Program-made: the position numbers and the translations under genes | Notes under the pieces: generated by a model | What the model was told of the DNA's origin: nothing | What the model saw: only the letters and a program-made list of their open reading frames with translations | The model's database searches: none | Part shown: one piece after another, positions 42,460-51,444 of the stretch | Layout of the letters: each line of letters begins with the position of its first letter | How positions within the stretch are numbered: position 1 is the stretch's first letter | Assembly (NCBI GenBank): GCA_046546375.1 | Contig: JBKGXV010000010.1 | Span: 6,021-70,020, forward strand | Reading direction: 5' to 3' | DNA length: 64,000 nt | DNA from: JAEZKC01 sp046546375 | GTDB lineage: Bacteria > Fibrobacterota > Chitinivibrionia > Chitinivibrionales > Chitinispirillaceae

Positions 42460-44061
42460 ATGGATATTTCAGGCCTTTTGAATACATATCTCTACAGCCC
42501 TGAAGCCTGGAGTGTATATGATTCAGAACCACAGTTCCAAAACGAAGTCACCTACCGATTCCGTCGGCAGTTTCTTGTTGGTCCCAGACCCGCCGATCAG
42601 TATCAGAGCTGGACACACCTGAAGGTGCGTTCGGATCTGCACATAACCGCTCACCCGGATCTGCCGCTGAACAGCACCCGAAGAGACAACCGTACCCTGG
42701 TTATCATCGGTTATGCCCTGGACCCGTATCATCCTGAGCGTAACGATTTGGAAATCGCCCGGGATCTGATTGAACATTCCACGGATGCCGCAAGCCTGTC
42801 TGAAAATGCCCGCAGTCTGTCCGGAAGATTCGTGCTTCTTCTGGAAACTCCTGAAAACAGCATCCTTCTACCCGATCCGGGTGCTCTCAGACAGATATTT
42901 TTCACCCAGGGAGGAGAAGAATTGTGGGCCGGATCAAGCTCCGCTCTTATATCCACAGTTACAAACTGCCCGGTCTGGGAGGAACTGATCGGGGATATGA
43001 ACAGAACACCACTGTTCAAAACAGCTGATTTCTGGCTTCCGGGTTCACTCACCTATTTCAGAAACGTTCGCCATCTGCAGCCCAATCACTATCTTGATCT
43101 TTCTGAAGGAAGGACCCGGCGGTTCTGGCCACAACAGAGCCTCAAACCCCTGTCTCTTTCCGAACAGAGGGAACAAGCGGCTCTGCTGCTCAGAGGAATC
43201 TTCGATGCGGCTGTCAGACGTTTCCCTCTGGCCATGGGGCTTTCCTCGGGACTGGACAGCAGGATGCTTCTGGCGGCGAGCCGGTATTACAGCAGCGAAC
43301 TGGAATATTTCACCATGGTTTCCGAGCATAGCCGCTCATCTCACTACGATGCCGCTGCCGCATCGGAGCTGCTCGAACAGCTCAGAATCCCCCACAGAGT
43401 CATTGCTCTGCCCCGCACAGTCCCCGAAAAGTACAGCAGTTTCCTTGAACAAAGCATCCACATGCACAGACCGGTGAAAGCACTCAATTCATATGCTCTT
43501 TTCAGAAACCTTTCACTCGACGAAAACAACACGGCTGTGGTGTGGGGAAATTTGGCCGAAATCACCAAAAGGGACCGCTCCAGATGGCCGGAGGTGCACC
43601 AGATGCTTCTTTCACCCGGATATCTTTCCCTCATGGCCCTCATGAACGGAAGCACTCGGGCAAAGGAGGAATTCAGTGCATGGCTCAAGGAAGCAAAACG
43701 TTGCTGCAGGCACAATGTATGTACTCTTGATCTGCTTCACTGGGAACACCGGGTAGGCAGCTGGGCTGCGGGAAGTCTGAGTGAATACGATACGGCGTTT
43801 GAAAGCCTCTGTCCCTACAACTGCCGGGAGTATCTGGAGCTGTTTCTCAGAGTACCTTTCCGTTTCCGTACCAAACCGCACTACAGAGCCCATACGGAGC
43901 TGATCCGTCAATTGTGGCCGGAGACACTCAAAATGCCCATCGGGGAGCCCAAAGAGGGAATTTCAGGCACAGCAATTGATCTGATGTATAAAAGCGGCAC
44001 ATACGATTATCTTAAATTCTGCTACATTCAGACGGTACGGCGCATTCGTAAAAGTGCATGA
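42460..44061 (+). CDS. Asparagine-synthetase-like protein lacking Cys2
   Basis: A 533-residue protein with the two-domain AsnB layout. The first 190 residues resemble the class II glutaminase fold (LSGRFVLLLETPENSILLPD, EELWAGSSSALIST). The C-terminal synthetase domain has the PP-loop variant GLSSGLDSRMLLAAS and the later segment YDTAFESLCPYNCREYLELF. The protein starts MDISG, so the catalytic Cys2 of glutamine-dependent enzymes is missing. It may use ammonia or another amine, or act in a peptide- or glycan-modification pathway. murI follows by 23 bases. Confidence 0.8.
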   Translation: MDISGLLNTYLYSPEAWSVYDSEPQFQNEVTYRFRRQFLVGPRPADQYQSWTHLKVRSDLHITAHPDLPLNSTRRDNRTLVIIGYALDPYHPERNDLEIARDLIEHSTDAASLSENARSLSGRFVLLLETPENSILLPDPGALRQIFFTQGGEELWAGSSSALISTVTNCPVWEELIGDMNRTPLFKTADFWLPGSLTYFRNVRHLQPNHYLDLSEGRTRRFWPQQSLKPLSLSEQREQAALLLRGIFDAAVRRFPLAMGLSSGLDSRMLLAASRYYSSELEYFTMVSEHSRSSHYDAAAASELLEQLRIPHRVIALPRTVPEKYSSFLEQSIHMHRPVKALNSYALFRNLSLDENNTAVVWGNLAEITKRDRSRWPEVHQMLLSPGYLSLMALMNGSTRAKEEFSAWLKEAKRCCRHNVCTLDLLHWEHRVGSWAAGSLSEYDTAFESLCPYNCREYLELFLRVPFRFRTKPHYRAHTELIRQLWPETLKMPIGEPKEGISGTAIDLMYKSGTYDYLKFCYIQTVRRIRKSA

Positions 44062-44084
44062 TACAAAAGCTTAGGGGGATATTC

Positions 44085-44900
44085 ATGATTGATTCGAAAA
44101 CTCAGCTGCCTGTAGGCGTTTTTGATTCGGGAATCGGCGGACTCACCATTGCGCGCAGCATATGCAAACTTCTGCCGCATGAGGACATACTCTATTTCGG
44201 TGATACGGCCAGACTCCCCTACGGTTCCAAATCACGGAGCACCATAATCCGGTTCTCCATAGAGAATGCGGTGTTTTTGAGCATGAGGGGTGTGAAGGTG
44301 ATTGTTGTGGCCTGCAACACGGTTTCCGCGGTAAGCCTGGATGCGCTGAGGAGTTTTATCTGCATACCGGTACTGGGAGTGGTGGAAAGCGGTGCTCTGG
44401 GGGCGGTACGCGCCAGCAAAACAAAGCGTATCGGAGTAATAGGCACCAAAACCACCGTTGCCGCCAAGGCATACAGCAAAGCGATTCACAGCCTGGAGCC
44501 GGATGCGGAGGTTTTCGAAATAGCAACACCTCTTCTGGTACATCTTGTGGAGGAAAACTGGATTGAAAGGGAAATCACCCTCAAAATCCTCAAGGAATAT
44601 CTTGCTCCTCTTTTCAGAAACGATATAGACACGCTGGTGCTCGGGTGTACCCACTATCCGTTTCTTGCCTCCCGCATACACGAGATCGCCGGAGATGTCA
44701 AACTGGTGGATGCGGGAGAGGAGACAGCCACTCTGGTACTCAATACTCTCAGAGTCAACAGTATAGTACACGAAAGGCAGACTCAGGGAAAAATGAAGGT
44801 GTTTCTCAGTGATGCTCATCCCGATTTCTCCTCCTGGGCCAACAATCTTCTTGGAATGGAGATCGTCCCTGAAATTTCCCATTCCCACAATTTCAGCTGA
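44085..44900 (+). CDS. murI: Glutamate racemase
   Basis: A cofactor-independent racemase that makes D-glutamate for peptidoglycan, 271 residues. The first catalytic region is GVFDSGIGGLTIARSI with FGDTARLPYGSKS. The catalytic cysteines are in VVACNTVSAVS and LGCTHYPFLAS. The frame opens at 44058, but ATG 44085 follows AGGGGG and gives the usual N-terminus. It is 23 bases after the asparagine-synthetase-like gene and ends before a weak terminator. Confidence 0.96.
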   Translation: MIDSKTQLPVGVFDSGIGGLTIARSICKLLPHEDILYFGDTARLPYGSKSRSTIIRFSIENAVFLSMRGVKVIVVACNTVSAVSLDALRSFICIPVLGVVESGALGAVRASKTKRIGVIGTKTTVAAKAYSKAIHSLEPDAEVFEIATPLLVHLVEENWIEREITLKILKEYLAPLFRNDIDTLVLGCTHYPFLASRIHEIAGDVKLVDAGEETATLVLNTLRVNSIVHERQTQGKMKVFLSDAHPDFSSWANNLLGMEIVPEISHSHNFS

Positions 44901-44919
44901 AGCTTCACTTTGAAATTTT

Positions 44920-44943
44920 CAGCATGGCTGCGCTGTTTTTTTT
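44920..44943 (+). terminator. Probable weak terminator after murI
   Basis: CAGC, a short loop and GCTG (two registers possible) are followed by a run of eight Ts, 19 bases after the murI stop. The stem is short, so the call is tentative. Confidence 0.45.
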
Positions 44944-45039
44944 CCTGAGGTGATTTCATGATATATTCATAATTCACCTCCGGGGCGGAGAACACACCCC
45001 GGCAAGCACGATATATTTTGGTATTAGATAAGTTTTACA

Positions 45040-46269
45040 ATGAGCGCACAGTACATGAATACAGTTTATTTCGCCAAACATATATACACAGACAGCGGAG
45101 AGATACTGCACAACGGCGCTGTTTCTGTCTGCAACGGACGCATTTTCGATGTGGCCCCCCGCAGCAAGCTGAAAAGATGCAGAGATGAACGCTTGGTGAA
45201 TCTGGGGGATATGCTTCTGCTTCCCGGGTTCATAAACATGCATACTCATCTGGAAGAGGGAGCTGTCAGGGGTTTTGAAAAGAGCGCCGAAGAGACCTTC
45301 GCATCCTGGTCCAACAAGAAATACTCCCGCATGCGTCATCTCACCCCAGAACAGCTTGAACAGGGAATCCGTCTCTGCGCACGGGATCAGCTGGCCCAGG
45401 GAACCACCACCGTGGTGGACAGTTCTCGAACGGGCCTTTCGGCCACCGTGCTCAAGAACGAAGCGATCCGGACCTTCACCATTAAAGAGATTGCCAATGA
45501 AGGTCAGCAGATGAGGGGGTTCAAGTGGGTCAGAGAACAGATCGATAAAGACCAATCAAGCTGCGGTATCGGACCTCATGCCCTTTTCTCCCTCTCACCC
45601 GTTCATCAGCGCAAAATCATAGAATTCACCTATGAAAATCACTGTGTCTGGGCCACTCATATTGCCGAAAGCGCCGAAGAGCTTCAGGCATTTTCAGAGC
45701 AGAGCGGTGATCTGTATTTCCACCTTACTCGAAAAAAAGCATGGCCTTACGGAGAAACGAAGCTTGGCCCCATGCATTACGCAATCACGGAAAACCTGAT
45801 ACCCGCAAACGGTATTCTGTTTCACTGCAACTATGTGAACGGCCATGAACTAACCCTGCTTGCAGCGAAAAGAGTATCGATAGTTCTCTGTTCCAGGTAC
45901 GGCAGAATGCTCGGTCACAAAAGTTTTCCGGTGGACGTGGCCCGCAACCGGGGGGTTCAGCTCTGCCTGGGTACGGAGGGTTCCATGCCGGCCGGGGAAA
46001 TGAGTCTGTTTGATGAGCTTTTTGATCTGAAAATGGCCTATCCGCATATCAGCGCATCGGAAATGATCCGCTGGGTAACGAAAAATCCTGCGGCTGCACT
46101 CAAGTTGAGTGATCAACTGGGAAGCATAAGTCCGGGAAAACACGCCGATCTGATCGGCGTGCGTTTTCCCTACAATCCGGGAGAGAATATTCTGGAGTCG
46201 ATGTTTGAAACCGACCCGGAGATTGCATTTGTTCTTATCGGGGGAGAGGAGATAATAACCGACTGCTGA
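45040..46269 (+). CDS. Amidohydrolase, aminofutalosine-deaminase-like
   Basis: An amidohydrolase-superfamily deaminase of 409 residues. The metal-binding HxH lies in LPGFINMHTHLEEGAVRG, with His in VWATHIAES and GILFHCNYVN. The usual terminal ligand Asp appears as Glu in LGTEGSMPAGEMSLFDEL, where most relatives read GTDS or GTDG. The C-terminal beta-sandwich is LGSISPGKHADLIGVRF. The closest functional family is the S-adenosylhomocysteine/aminodeoxyfutalosine deaminase group (MqnF of the menaquinone futalosine pathway), so this is a possible identity but not proven. It converges with the small gene at 46271-46552 with one base between stops. Confidence 0.78.
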   Translation: MSAQYMNTVYFAKHIYTDSGEILHNGAVSVCNGRIFDVAPRSKLKRCRDERLVNLGDMLLLPGFINMHTHLEEGAVRGFEKSAEETFASWSNKKYSRMRHLTPEQLEQGIRLCARDQLAQGTTTVVDSSRTGLSATVLKNEAIRTFTIKEIANEGQQMRGFKWVREQIDKDQSSCGIGPHALFSLSPVHQRKIIEFTYENHCVWATHIAESAEELQAFSEQSGDLYFHLTRKKAWPYGETKLGPMHYAITENLIPANGILFHCNYVNGHELTLLAAKRVSIVLCSRYGRMLGHKSFPVDVARNRGVQLCLGTEGSMPAGEMSLFDELFDLKMAYPHISASEMIRWVTKNPAAALKLSDQLGSISPGKHADLIGVRFPYNPGENILESMFETDPEIAFVLIGGEEIITDC

Positions 46270-46270
46270 A

Positions 46271-46552
46271 TCAGTCGATTATGGTGGCTGCAAGACTGTC
46301 GACGACCCGCTCCACAGTGGAGGTGGGAGACAGATTCCTCCTTTTGAGAATCCGGTGGCAGCGCTGTCTGAATCTGGGATTGCGCAGCTTGGAAACGTGC
46401 CCTTTCACGATAGCGGCTTCCTCGGAGAGAGAATTCATTTTCAGCGCTTCCAGAGCCTGTTCCAGATTATCGGCTACCGAGTCCAATTCAGAGTCCAGTC
46501 CCTCATATGAGACCGGTTCAGTAAGATATTTTGTAAGATACTGATTATTCAT
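46271..46552 (-). CDS. Small helical hypothetical protein
   Basis: A 93-residue, mainly helical and acidic-to-basic protein (LDSELDSVADNLEQALEALK then LRNPRFRQRCHRILKRR). No domain is recognised. It is convergent with the amidohydrolase and divergent from the cupin gene. The 179 bases upstream of its ATG hold no clear ribosome binding site or promoter. Confidence 0.55.
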   Translation of the reverse strand: MNNQYLTKYLTEPVSYEGLDSELDSVADNLEQALEALKMNSLSEEAAIVKGHVSKLRNPRFRQRCHRILKRRNLSPTSTVERVVDSLAATIID

Positions 46553-46731
46553 TGTTTATTAAGAAAACCTTTCCTGATGCAGAAAGTGGAACAGAAGATG
46601 CTTGTTTTGAAAGCTGCTTCGTACTCTCCTTATATCAGTGTACGTTTTGGAGAGTTAAATATTTACCCCGTCTTGAAGCGGCATCATCTTTGTGACAATC
46701 GTTTAGAGTATATCAACGGAAAGGAGTGGAC

Positions 46732-47082
46732 ATGGGCAGAAAAGGAACTGATCAGTCGTTGGTGGGACATTCATTCAGTTACGCAGATCTCGTGAACTAT
46801 CAGGATGGAGCGGTGGTGAGCAGAACGGTGATCGATTATGATGCGGGTACTGTCACGGTTTTTGCTTTCGATGAACACCAGAGTCTCTCCGAACACACAG
46901 CCCCCTTCGATGCGCTTGTGGAAGTGATTGACGGTGAAGCGAATATAACAATAAAAGGGGCAGAGCATGTGGTGAAGACGGGAGAGCAGATTATCATGCC
47001 GGCTTCGGTGCCTCATGCGGTTTTCGCACCCAAGCGGTTTAAAATGGTGCTGGTGATGATCAGAGCCGCCACAAAGGAATAG
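46732..47082 (+). CDS. Cupin-domain protein
   Basis: A 116-residue single cupin. The first conserved motif is SEHTAPFDALVEVIDGEANI, with one His and the Glu. The second is GEQIIMPASVPHAVFAPKRF, with the His. Some metal ligands differ from the classical set. AAGGAG lies five bases before ATG 46732; the GTG at 46726 overlaps that signal and is rejected. It lies 79 bases ahead of the flavodiiron-like gene on the same strand and may be co-transcribed with it. Substrate unknown. Confidence 0.85.
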   Translation: MGRKGTDQSLVGHSFSYADLVNYQDGAVVSRTVIDYDAGTVTVFAFDEHQSLSEHTAPFDALVEVIDGEANITIKGAEHVVKTGEQIIMPASVPHAVFAPKRFKMVLVMIRAATKE

Positions 47083-47160
47083 CTGCGGGTGTCCGGTGTC
47101 CTTCATGAACCGGAGGGCATTCTCTTATTCAGTGCCAAGTTTTGATGAAAGGACCAGTCT

Positions 47161-48339
47161 GTGAGGCCCAGAACACTAAAGGAAAACGTTTACTGGATGG
47201 GGGCGGTTGAGTGGGACAAAAGGACCTCCGACACTCTTTCCCCCATTAAAGAGGGCTCCAGCAGCAACTGTTACTTTATTCGGGGGACGGAGAAAAATGT
47301 GCTTCTGGACACCGCCGCCCCCGTTCATGCACCGGCACTCCTGGAGCAGCTTGAGGGGGTGGAGACGGTCGATTATGTGATCTCCCAGCACTCCCAGCAG
47401 GATCACTCCGGTCTCATTCCCGACATTCTCAACCGATACGGAAACTGCCAGGTAATCTGTTCCAAACAGTCCAAACCGATTCTCATGAGCCATCTGGGAA
47501 TTCCGGAGTCACGTCTGAGAACGATAGAGGATTCAGAGCAGCTTTATCTGGGGGGAAAGACCATCCGGATCATGGAAACGCCCTGGCTTCCCTGGCCGGA
47601 CACTTTGTGCAGCCACCTGCTGGAGGACAGGATCCTCTTCACATGCAACCTTTTCAGCGCCTACCTGGCCACCAGCGACCTTTACGCCTATGATCGTGTA
47701 TGCGTCTATCCGGCAGCAAAACGTTTCTATGCCGAGATGCTCATGCCGTTCAGACCCATGGTGAAACGCAACCTGCTGAAGCTTGAGTATCTGGAGCCGT
47801 TCATGGTTTCACCGGGGCACGGCCCCATACACTACGATCCGCCCTTTATCATGAATGCCTATAAAAAATGGATAAAAGATGTGCCGGAAAATTCAGTTAT
47901 CATTCCTTACGTATCCATTCACGGAAGCACACAGAAGATGGTGGATCATCTGGTGAAGGAGCTTGCAAACTACAGTATTTCCGTGCGCCCCATGGACATG
48001 ACTGTTACGGATCAGTCCGCACTGGCCAGCGCACTGGTGGATGCGGCAACGGTGATAATCGGCTCCCCGACTGTTCATCTCGGACTGCATCCGCTGCTGG
48101 TGCAAGCGGCGTACCTGCTGAATTCCCTCCGCCCCAAAACACTGCACATTTCTGCAGTAGGCTCATACGGCTGGAACAGCAGAATGCCGGATCTAATGAA
48201 AAACCTCATTCCCGATCTTCAGGCTCAGTTTCTCGAACCGGTGTTGTGCAGAGGCACACCCGGGAAAAAAGATCTGACCGCCCTTGACCGTCTGGCCGAG
48301 GAGATCGCGGAGGTTCACGTGGAGGCTAATCTGATTTGA
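47161..48339 (+). CDS. Flavodiiron-type protein with altered iron ligands
   Basis: A 392-residue homologue of flavodiiron NO/O2 reductases. The metallo-beta-lactamase-like domain spans residues 1-240 and the FMN flavodoxin domain spans about 245-392 (YVSIHGSTQKMVDHL, GSPTVHLGLHPLL). The diiron ligands of this family are H-x-E-x-D-H, then H, D and H. Here residues 77-82 are HSQQDH (Glu to Gln79), the next His is Pro144 (PWLPWPD) and the Asp is Asn163 (TCNLFSAY). Only the last His220 (SPGHG) and parts of the first motif remain. A working diiron site is therefore unlikely. The start is GTG 47161, with AAAGGA upstream and a family-like KENVYWMGAVEWDKR beginning. Confidence 0.85.
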   Translation: MRPRTLKENVYWMGAVEWDKRTSDTLSPIKEGSSSNCYFIRGTEKNVLLDTAAPVHAPALLEQLEGVETVDYVISQHSQQDHSGLIPDILNRYGNCQVICSKQSKPILMSHLGIPESRLRTIEDSEQLYLGGKTIRIMETPWLPWPDTLCSHLLEDRILFTCNLFSAYLATSDLYAYDRVCVYPAAKRFYAEMLMPFRPMVKRNLLKLEYLEPFMVSPGHGPIHYDPPFIMNAYKKWIKDVPENSVIIPYVSIHGSTQKMVDHLVKELANYSISVRPMDMTVTDQSALASALVDAATVIIGSPTVHLGLHPLLVQAAYLLNSLRPKTLHISAVGSYGWNSRMPDLMKNLIPDLQAQFLEPVLCRGTPGKKDLTALDRLAEEIAEVHVEANLI

Positions 48340-48347
48340 GAAGAGAA

Positions 48348-48369
48348 AAGCCGGACCGGAATCCGGCTT
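48348..48369 (-). terminator. Terminator of the small Gly-rich gene
   Basis: AAGCCGGA / TCCGGCTT forms an 8-base-pair stem with a six-base loop. On the minus strand the stem is followed by TTTTCTCTTC. It lies between the convergent flavodiiron-like gene and the 48387-48659 gene. Confidence 0.65.
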
Positions 48370-48386
48370 CACGAAATGAGAGCGGA

Positions 48387-48659
48387 TCATGTACCGCCCT
48401 TCATTGCGCCTCCCCCGCCCTGAGTAGGAGGTGTTCCGCCTCCTGCGGCTGTTCCCGCCCGGACAGCCCACCAGATGACAAGTGCCACCACTGCCAGAAG
48501 CAGAACCGTCCAGAGCCACCACCCCGCCCCGTAGCCGGCCGCGCCATTGGCCCCGCCGTTCACAGTATCCTGAAACACCGTATCCGTGTCGGCCTGGGCC
48601 AGAACAGAAACAGGCAGAACCGTCAGTATGAATACCAGCCAGTAATATGCATTCTTCAT
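48387..48659 (-). CDS. Small Gly-rich membrane protein
   Basis: A 90-residue protein with an N-terminal signal or helix (NAYYWLVFILTVLPVSVLAQ). A short acidic spacer and a second helix (WTVLLLAVVALVIWWAVRA) follow, then a Gly/Thr-rich tail (GGGTPPTQGGGGAMKGGT). AGGAGGGG lies just ahead of ATG 48659; a longer frame begins at 48764 but would overlap rluD. No family is recognised. Function unknown. Confidence 0.65.
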   Translation of the reverse strand: MKNAYYWLVFILTVLPVSVLAQADTDTVFQDTVNGGANGAAGYGAGWWLWTVLLLAVVALVIWWAVRAGTAAGGGTPPTQGGGGAMKGGT

Positions 48660-48760
48660 ATTACCCCTCCTGTCTGAAAAAAGAGTTCCCTTCCGGAAAG
48701 AACGCAATAAACGTGCCCGGCCAGCAGAATGCCCGGAGGCGATCAGATGAAAAACATACC

Positions 48761-49741
48761 TCACATCCGGGGTATCTCATCTCCCAAAAGCTCCATCGCT
48801 TTTTGAAAATCACAAGGATATGGCGCTTCAATGCAGACTTCTTTGTCTGTAAGAGGATGACTGAACTTGAGCGAACGGGCATGCAAAGCCTGACGGGAAA
48901 AGCTTTTGAAAAGAGAATAGGCATACGGCCTCTCCAAAGGCGGAAGCCTCTGTACCCGCTGCTTGCCTCCACCATAAAGAGAGTCCTGTACTATGGGAAA
49001 TCCCTTTGCACTGCAGTGCACCCGGATCTGGTGTGTTCTACCGGTGTGAAGAATGAATTTCACCAGGGAGATGCCGCAGTTGTGAAATAGCAGTTCATAT
49101 TCTGTCCGGGCTGCCTTTCCTTCCCTGTTGACCGCTCTTCTGAGAGGGTCTCTGCGGCTTCTTGAAATCGGCATATCGATTATTTCATGATCGGCTGGCC
49201 GGGATCCGACACATACCCCTATGTACGTTTTGTGTATTCTGCGGGATGAAAACAGCTTAGCCAGAGCAGTATGAGCAGTATTGGTCTTGGCCACCAGAAG
49301 CGCTCCGGAGGTATCCTTGTCCAGCCGATGCACGATCCCGGGACGGTCTTCGGAGAAGCCGTTTGAAACGGAGCCGAACCTGTGCAGCAGAGCATTCACC
49401 ACAGTTCCATCCAGATTACCGTTACCGGGATGCACCACCAGCCCTGAAGGTTTGTTGATCGCAGCAAAATGCTCATCCTCGAAAAGAATATCCAGAGGAA
49501 TATCCTGCGGCTCGGGCCGTTTCCCTGGGACAGGCGCAACACCATCATCCACAACGACCTGATCTCCGCAATTCAGCTTGGTATTTTTTACCGCCACACG
49601 GCCATTTACCCTCACCCCTTCAGAAGCAATAATCTTCTGTATGAATGAACGGGATTCGCCCTCCCTGAAGCCGCTCAGAAATTGATCAAGACGGCACCCT
49701 TCAAACTCCTGCGAAACCTTGTAATCAGAAATTTCAGACAT
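48761..49741 (-). CDS. rluD: RluD-family 23S rRNA pseudouridine synthase
   Basis: A pseudouridine synthase of 326 residues. The N-terminal S4 RNA-binding domain is LSGFREGESRSFIQKIIASE. The catalytic Asp motif is HRLDKDTSGALLVAKT. The C-terminal RTEYELL and HTGRTHQIRVHCSAKGFPIV signature is complete. RluD-type enzymes modify U1911/1915/1917 of helix 69; that specificity is inferred from the family. It follows lspA downstream on the same strand after a terminator at 49760-49781. Confidence 0.93.
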   Translation of the reverse strand: MSEISDYKVSQEFEGCRLDQFLSGFREGESRSFIQKIIASEGVRVNGRVAVKNTKLNCGDQVVVDDGVAPVPGKRPEPQDIPLDILFEDEHFAAINKPSGLVVHPGNGNLDGTVVNALLHRFGSVSNGFSEDRPGIVHRLDKDTSGALLVAKTNTAHTALAKLFSSRRIHKTYIGVCVGSRPADHEIIDMPISRSRRDPLRRAVNREGKAARTEYELLFHNCGISLVKFILHTGRTHQIRVHCSAKGFPIVQDSLYGGGKQRVQRLPPLERPYAYSLFKSFSRQALHARSLKFSHPLTDKEVCIEAPYPCDFQKAMELLGDEIPRM

Positions 49742-49759
49742 AAAGCAGACAACTCAATG

Positions 49760-49781
49760 AAAAAGGCTGCTAAAAGCAGCC
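49760..49781 (-). terminator. Terminator after lspA
   Basis: GGCTGCT, a three-base loop and AGCAGCC, followed on the minus strand by TTTTT, 28 bases past the lspA stop and just before rluD. A perfect 7-base-pair stem. Confidence 0.75.
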
Positions 49782-49808
49782 TGTATTTTTAATATGATAA
49801 TGAACTCG

Positions 49809-50369
49809 TTATTCAGCCGAAGCTTCGTTTCCAGCAGCGTTTTTTTCCTTCAGCGGACTCTCTTTATAGTTGCCCTCACGGACAAAATGAATCAGCATCA
49901 AAATCACTCCCACCGTAACAAACACATCAGCCACATTGAAGATAAACCAGTAAGTATCCGGGGGAATACCTATTCTGATAAAATCCACTACCCCTTTATC
50001 AGCATAAAATATCCTGTCGTACATATTTCCGAAAGCACCCGGAAGCACCAGTGCAAGTCCCCAATGCATCAGTATCTCGTTTTTCTTGAGTGCTCTGTAA
50101 TACAGAACCAGAAACACAATGGCGAAAACGGTAAACACCGTGAAGAATATATTTACCGGAAAAGAAGGGATCAGTTCTCGGGGGTTGATACCGAAAATAG
50201 CACCTTTATTGTAAACCAGCAGAAGCTGGAAGTAATCTCCGAGTACCGATACGGGATACCCATGAGGCAGCTTTGAATCAGCCAGAAATTTAGTATACCA
50301 GTCGAGTAAAAAGCCGGCTACAGTCAAAACCAACAGCAAAAGCCATTTGTGTTTTATCACCCTCTTCAA
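49809..50369 (-). CDS. lspA: Lipoprotein signal peptidase
   Basis: Signal peptidase II, which cleaves prolipoproteins at the lipobox after lipid addition. 186 residues from a TTG start at 50369, preceded by GGAGG at 7 bases; the longer frame from 50459 adds 30 unrelated residues. Four membrane helices are visible. The family motifs are LLDWYTKF, YNKGAIFG, GNMYDRIFYADKGVVDFIRI and FNVADVFVTVG. The two catalytic Asp residues (in NMYDR and NVADV) are present. It is divergent from the ubiA-family gene. Confidence 0.95.
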   Translation of the reverse strand: MKRVIKHKWLLLLVLTVAGFLLDWYTKFLADSKLPHGYPVSVLGDYFQLLLVYNKGAIFGINPRELIPSFPVNIFFTVFTVFAIVFLVLYYRALKKNEILMHWGLALVLPGAFGNMYDRIFYADKGVVDFIRIGIPPDTYWFIFNVADVFVTVGVILMLIHFVREGNYKESPLKEKNAAGNEASAE

Positions 50370-50484
50370 AAATATTCCTCCTTCTCTATCGGATATTCTT
50401 TTTTGCGCCGGCTTTGGAACCGGTAGTATATTGAGCTGCAAAAATATACATTCAGACAATTTTCAGTATACAAACAGATTACCA

Positions 50485-51336
50485 ATGCTTGAAAAGCTTT
50501 CACCTTTTGTGAGAATAGTTCGTTTTACCAACGTGCTTATGACCGGCTTTGCGGTTTTTTTGGGCATTTGGCTTGCCGGAACCCTTCAAACCGCCCTTCC
50601 GACAGTGCTTCTTATGGTAGCCGGCATGAGTGCCACCGGCTACGGCAATGTGATAAACGACATTCTGGATATCGAAACAGACCGCATAAGCCATCCGGAA
50701 AGGCCCCTGGCAAAAGGGTCCATGAAAACCAGAACAGCACTGTTTTTTGCAATTCTACTGACAGCAGCAGCCCTGCTCAGCTCCTACCTGGTCTCCCTTT
50801 TTCACTGGAAAGCGACATTTTTTCCGCTGGTGATCCTCTCCGCATACTCCCTTTATTTCAAACGCACACCTGTAATTGGCAATCTGTTGGTCGCATCCCT
50901 GGTGGCATACGCCCTTCTTTTCGGTGTACTTCCCGCCCCGGAATACAAAATACTTCTCATACCCGCACTGCTTGCATTTCTGCTTAATTTCTGCAGAGAA
51001 ATAGTAAAAGATGTGCAGGATGAGGCAGGCGACAGCAACCTGGGCTATAAAACCACCGCAGTGATCAACCCGTTTCTGCTCAGAGGATTACTACTGTTCA
51101 GTGCAGTGGTCTATCTCTCACTGGTTTTTCTTCCCTCGCTGTACCAGAACCATTTCGGCACGGTATACACTGCAGTGTGCCTCGTTCTGGTGCTCCCGCT
51201 TCATTTCTACTGGACGATTCTGGTGCTGAAACCGGATTTCAGAATACGGGCATCCCGCATTGCATCAGTTCTGAAATTCGAAATGCTTGCCGGGCTTTTA
51301 GCACTTACACTGGATAAAATAGTAGGAATTCAGTAG
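50485..51336 (+). CDS. UbiA-family prenyltransferase
   Basis: A membrane prenyltransferase of 284 residues with about eight helices. The first Asp-rich motif is NDILDIETDRISHPERPLAKG and the second is DVQDEAGDSNLGYKT. The N-terminus (VRIVRFTNVLMTGFAVFLG) and these motifs fit either a menaquinone/ubiquinone-type aromatic prenyltransferase or the digeranylgeranylglyceryl-phosphate synthase group. A role with the aminofutalosine-deaminase-like gene in menaquinone synthesis is possible. The frame opens earlier at 50347, but ATG 50485 gives the normal N-terminus and avoids overlapping lspA. Confidence 0.88.
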   Translation: MLEKLSPFVRIVRFTNVLMTGFAVFLGIWLAGTLQTALPTVLLMVAGMSATGYGNVINDILDIETDRISHPERPLAKGSMKTRTALFFAILLTAAALLSSYLVSLFHWKATFFPLVILSAYSLYFKRTPVIGNLLVASLVAYALLFGVLPAPEYKILLIPALLAFLLNFCREIVKDVQDEAGDSNLGYKTTAVINPFLLRGLLLFSAVVYLSLVFLPSLYQNHFGTVYTAVCLVLVLPLHFYWTILVLKPDFRIRASRIASVLKFEMLAGLLALTLDKIVGIQ

Positions 51337-51444
51337 CTTAAATGAAATGGTGTCGGGGGTGACTGCGTTTATCCCCACACCAGTCCGGGGATACTGGAAC
51401 AACCTCACACCTCGAATGTATTTTTCCCTAAAAAGGACCTACGC

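Noticed and set aside
46577..46795. 72-codon plus-strand frame before the cupin gene
   Set aside because: It overlaps the AAGGAG and start of the cupin in another phase and lacks its own signal.
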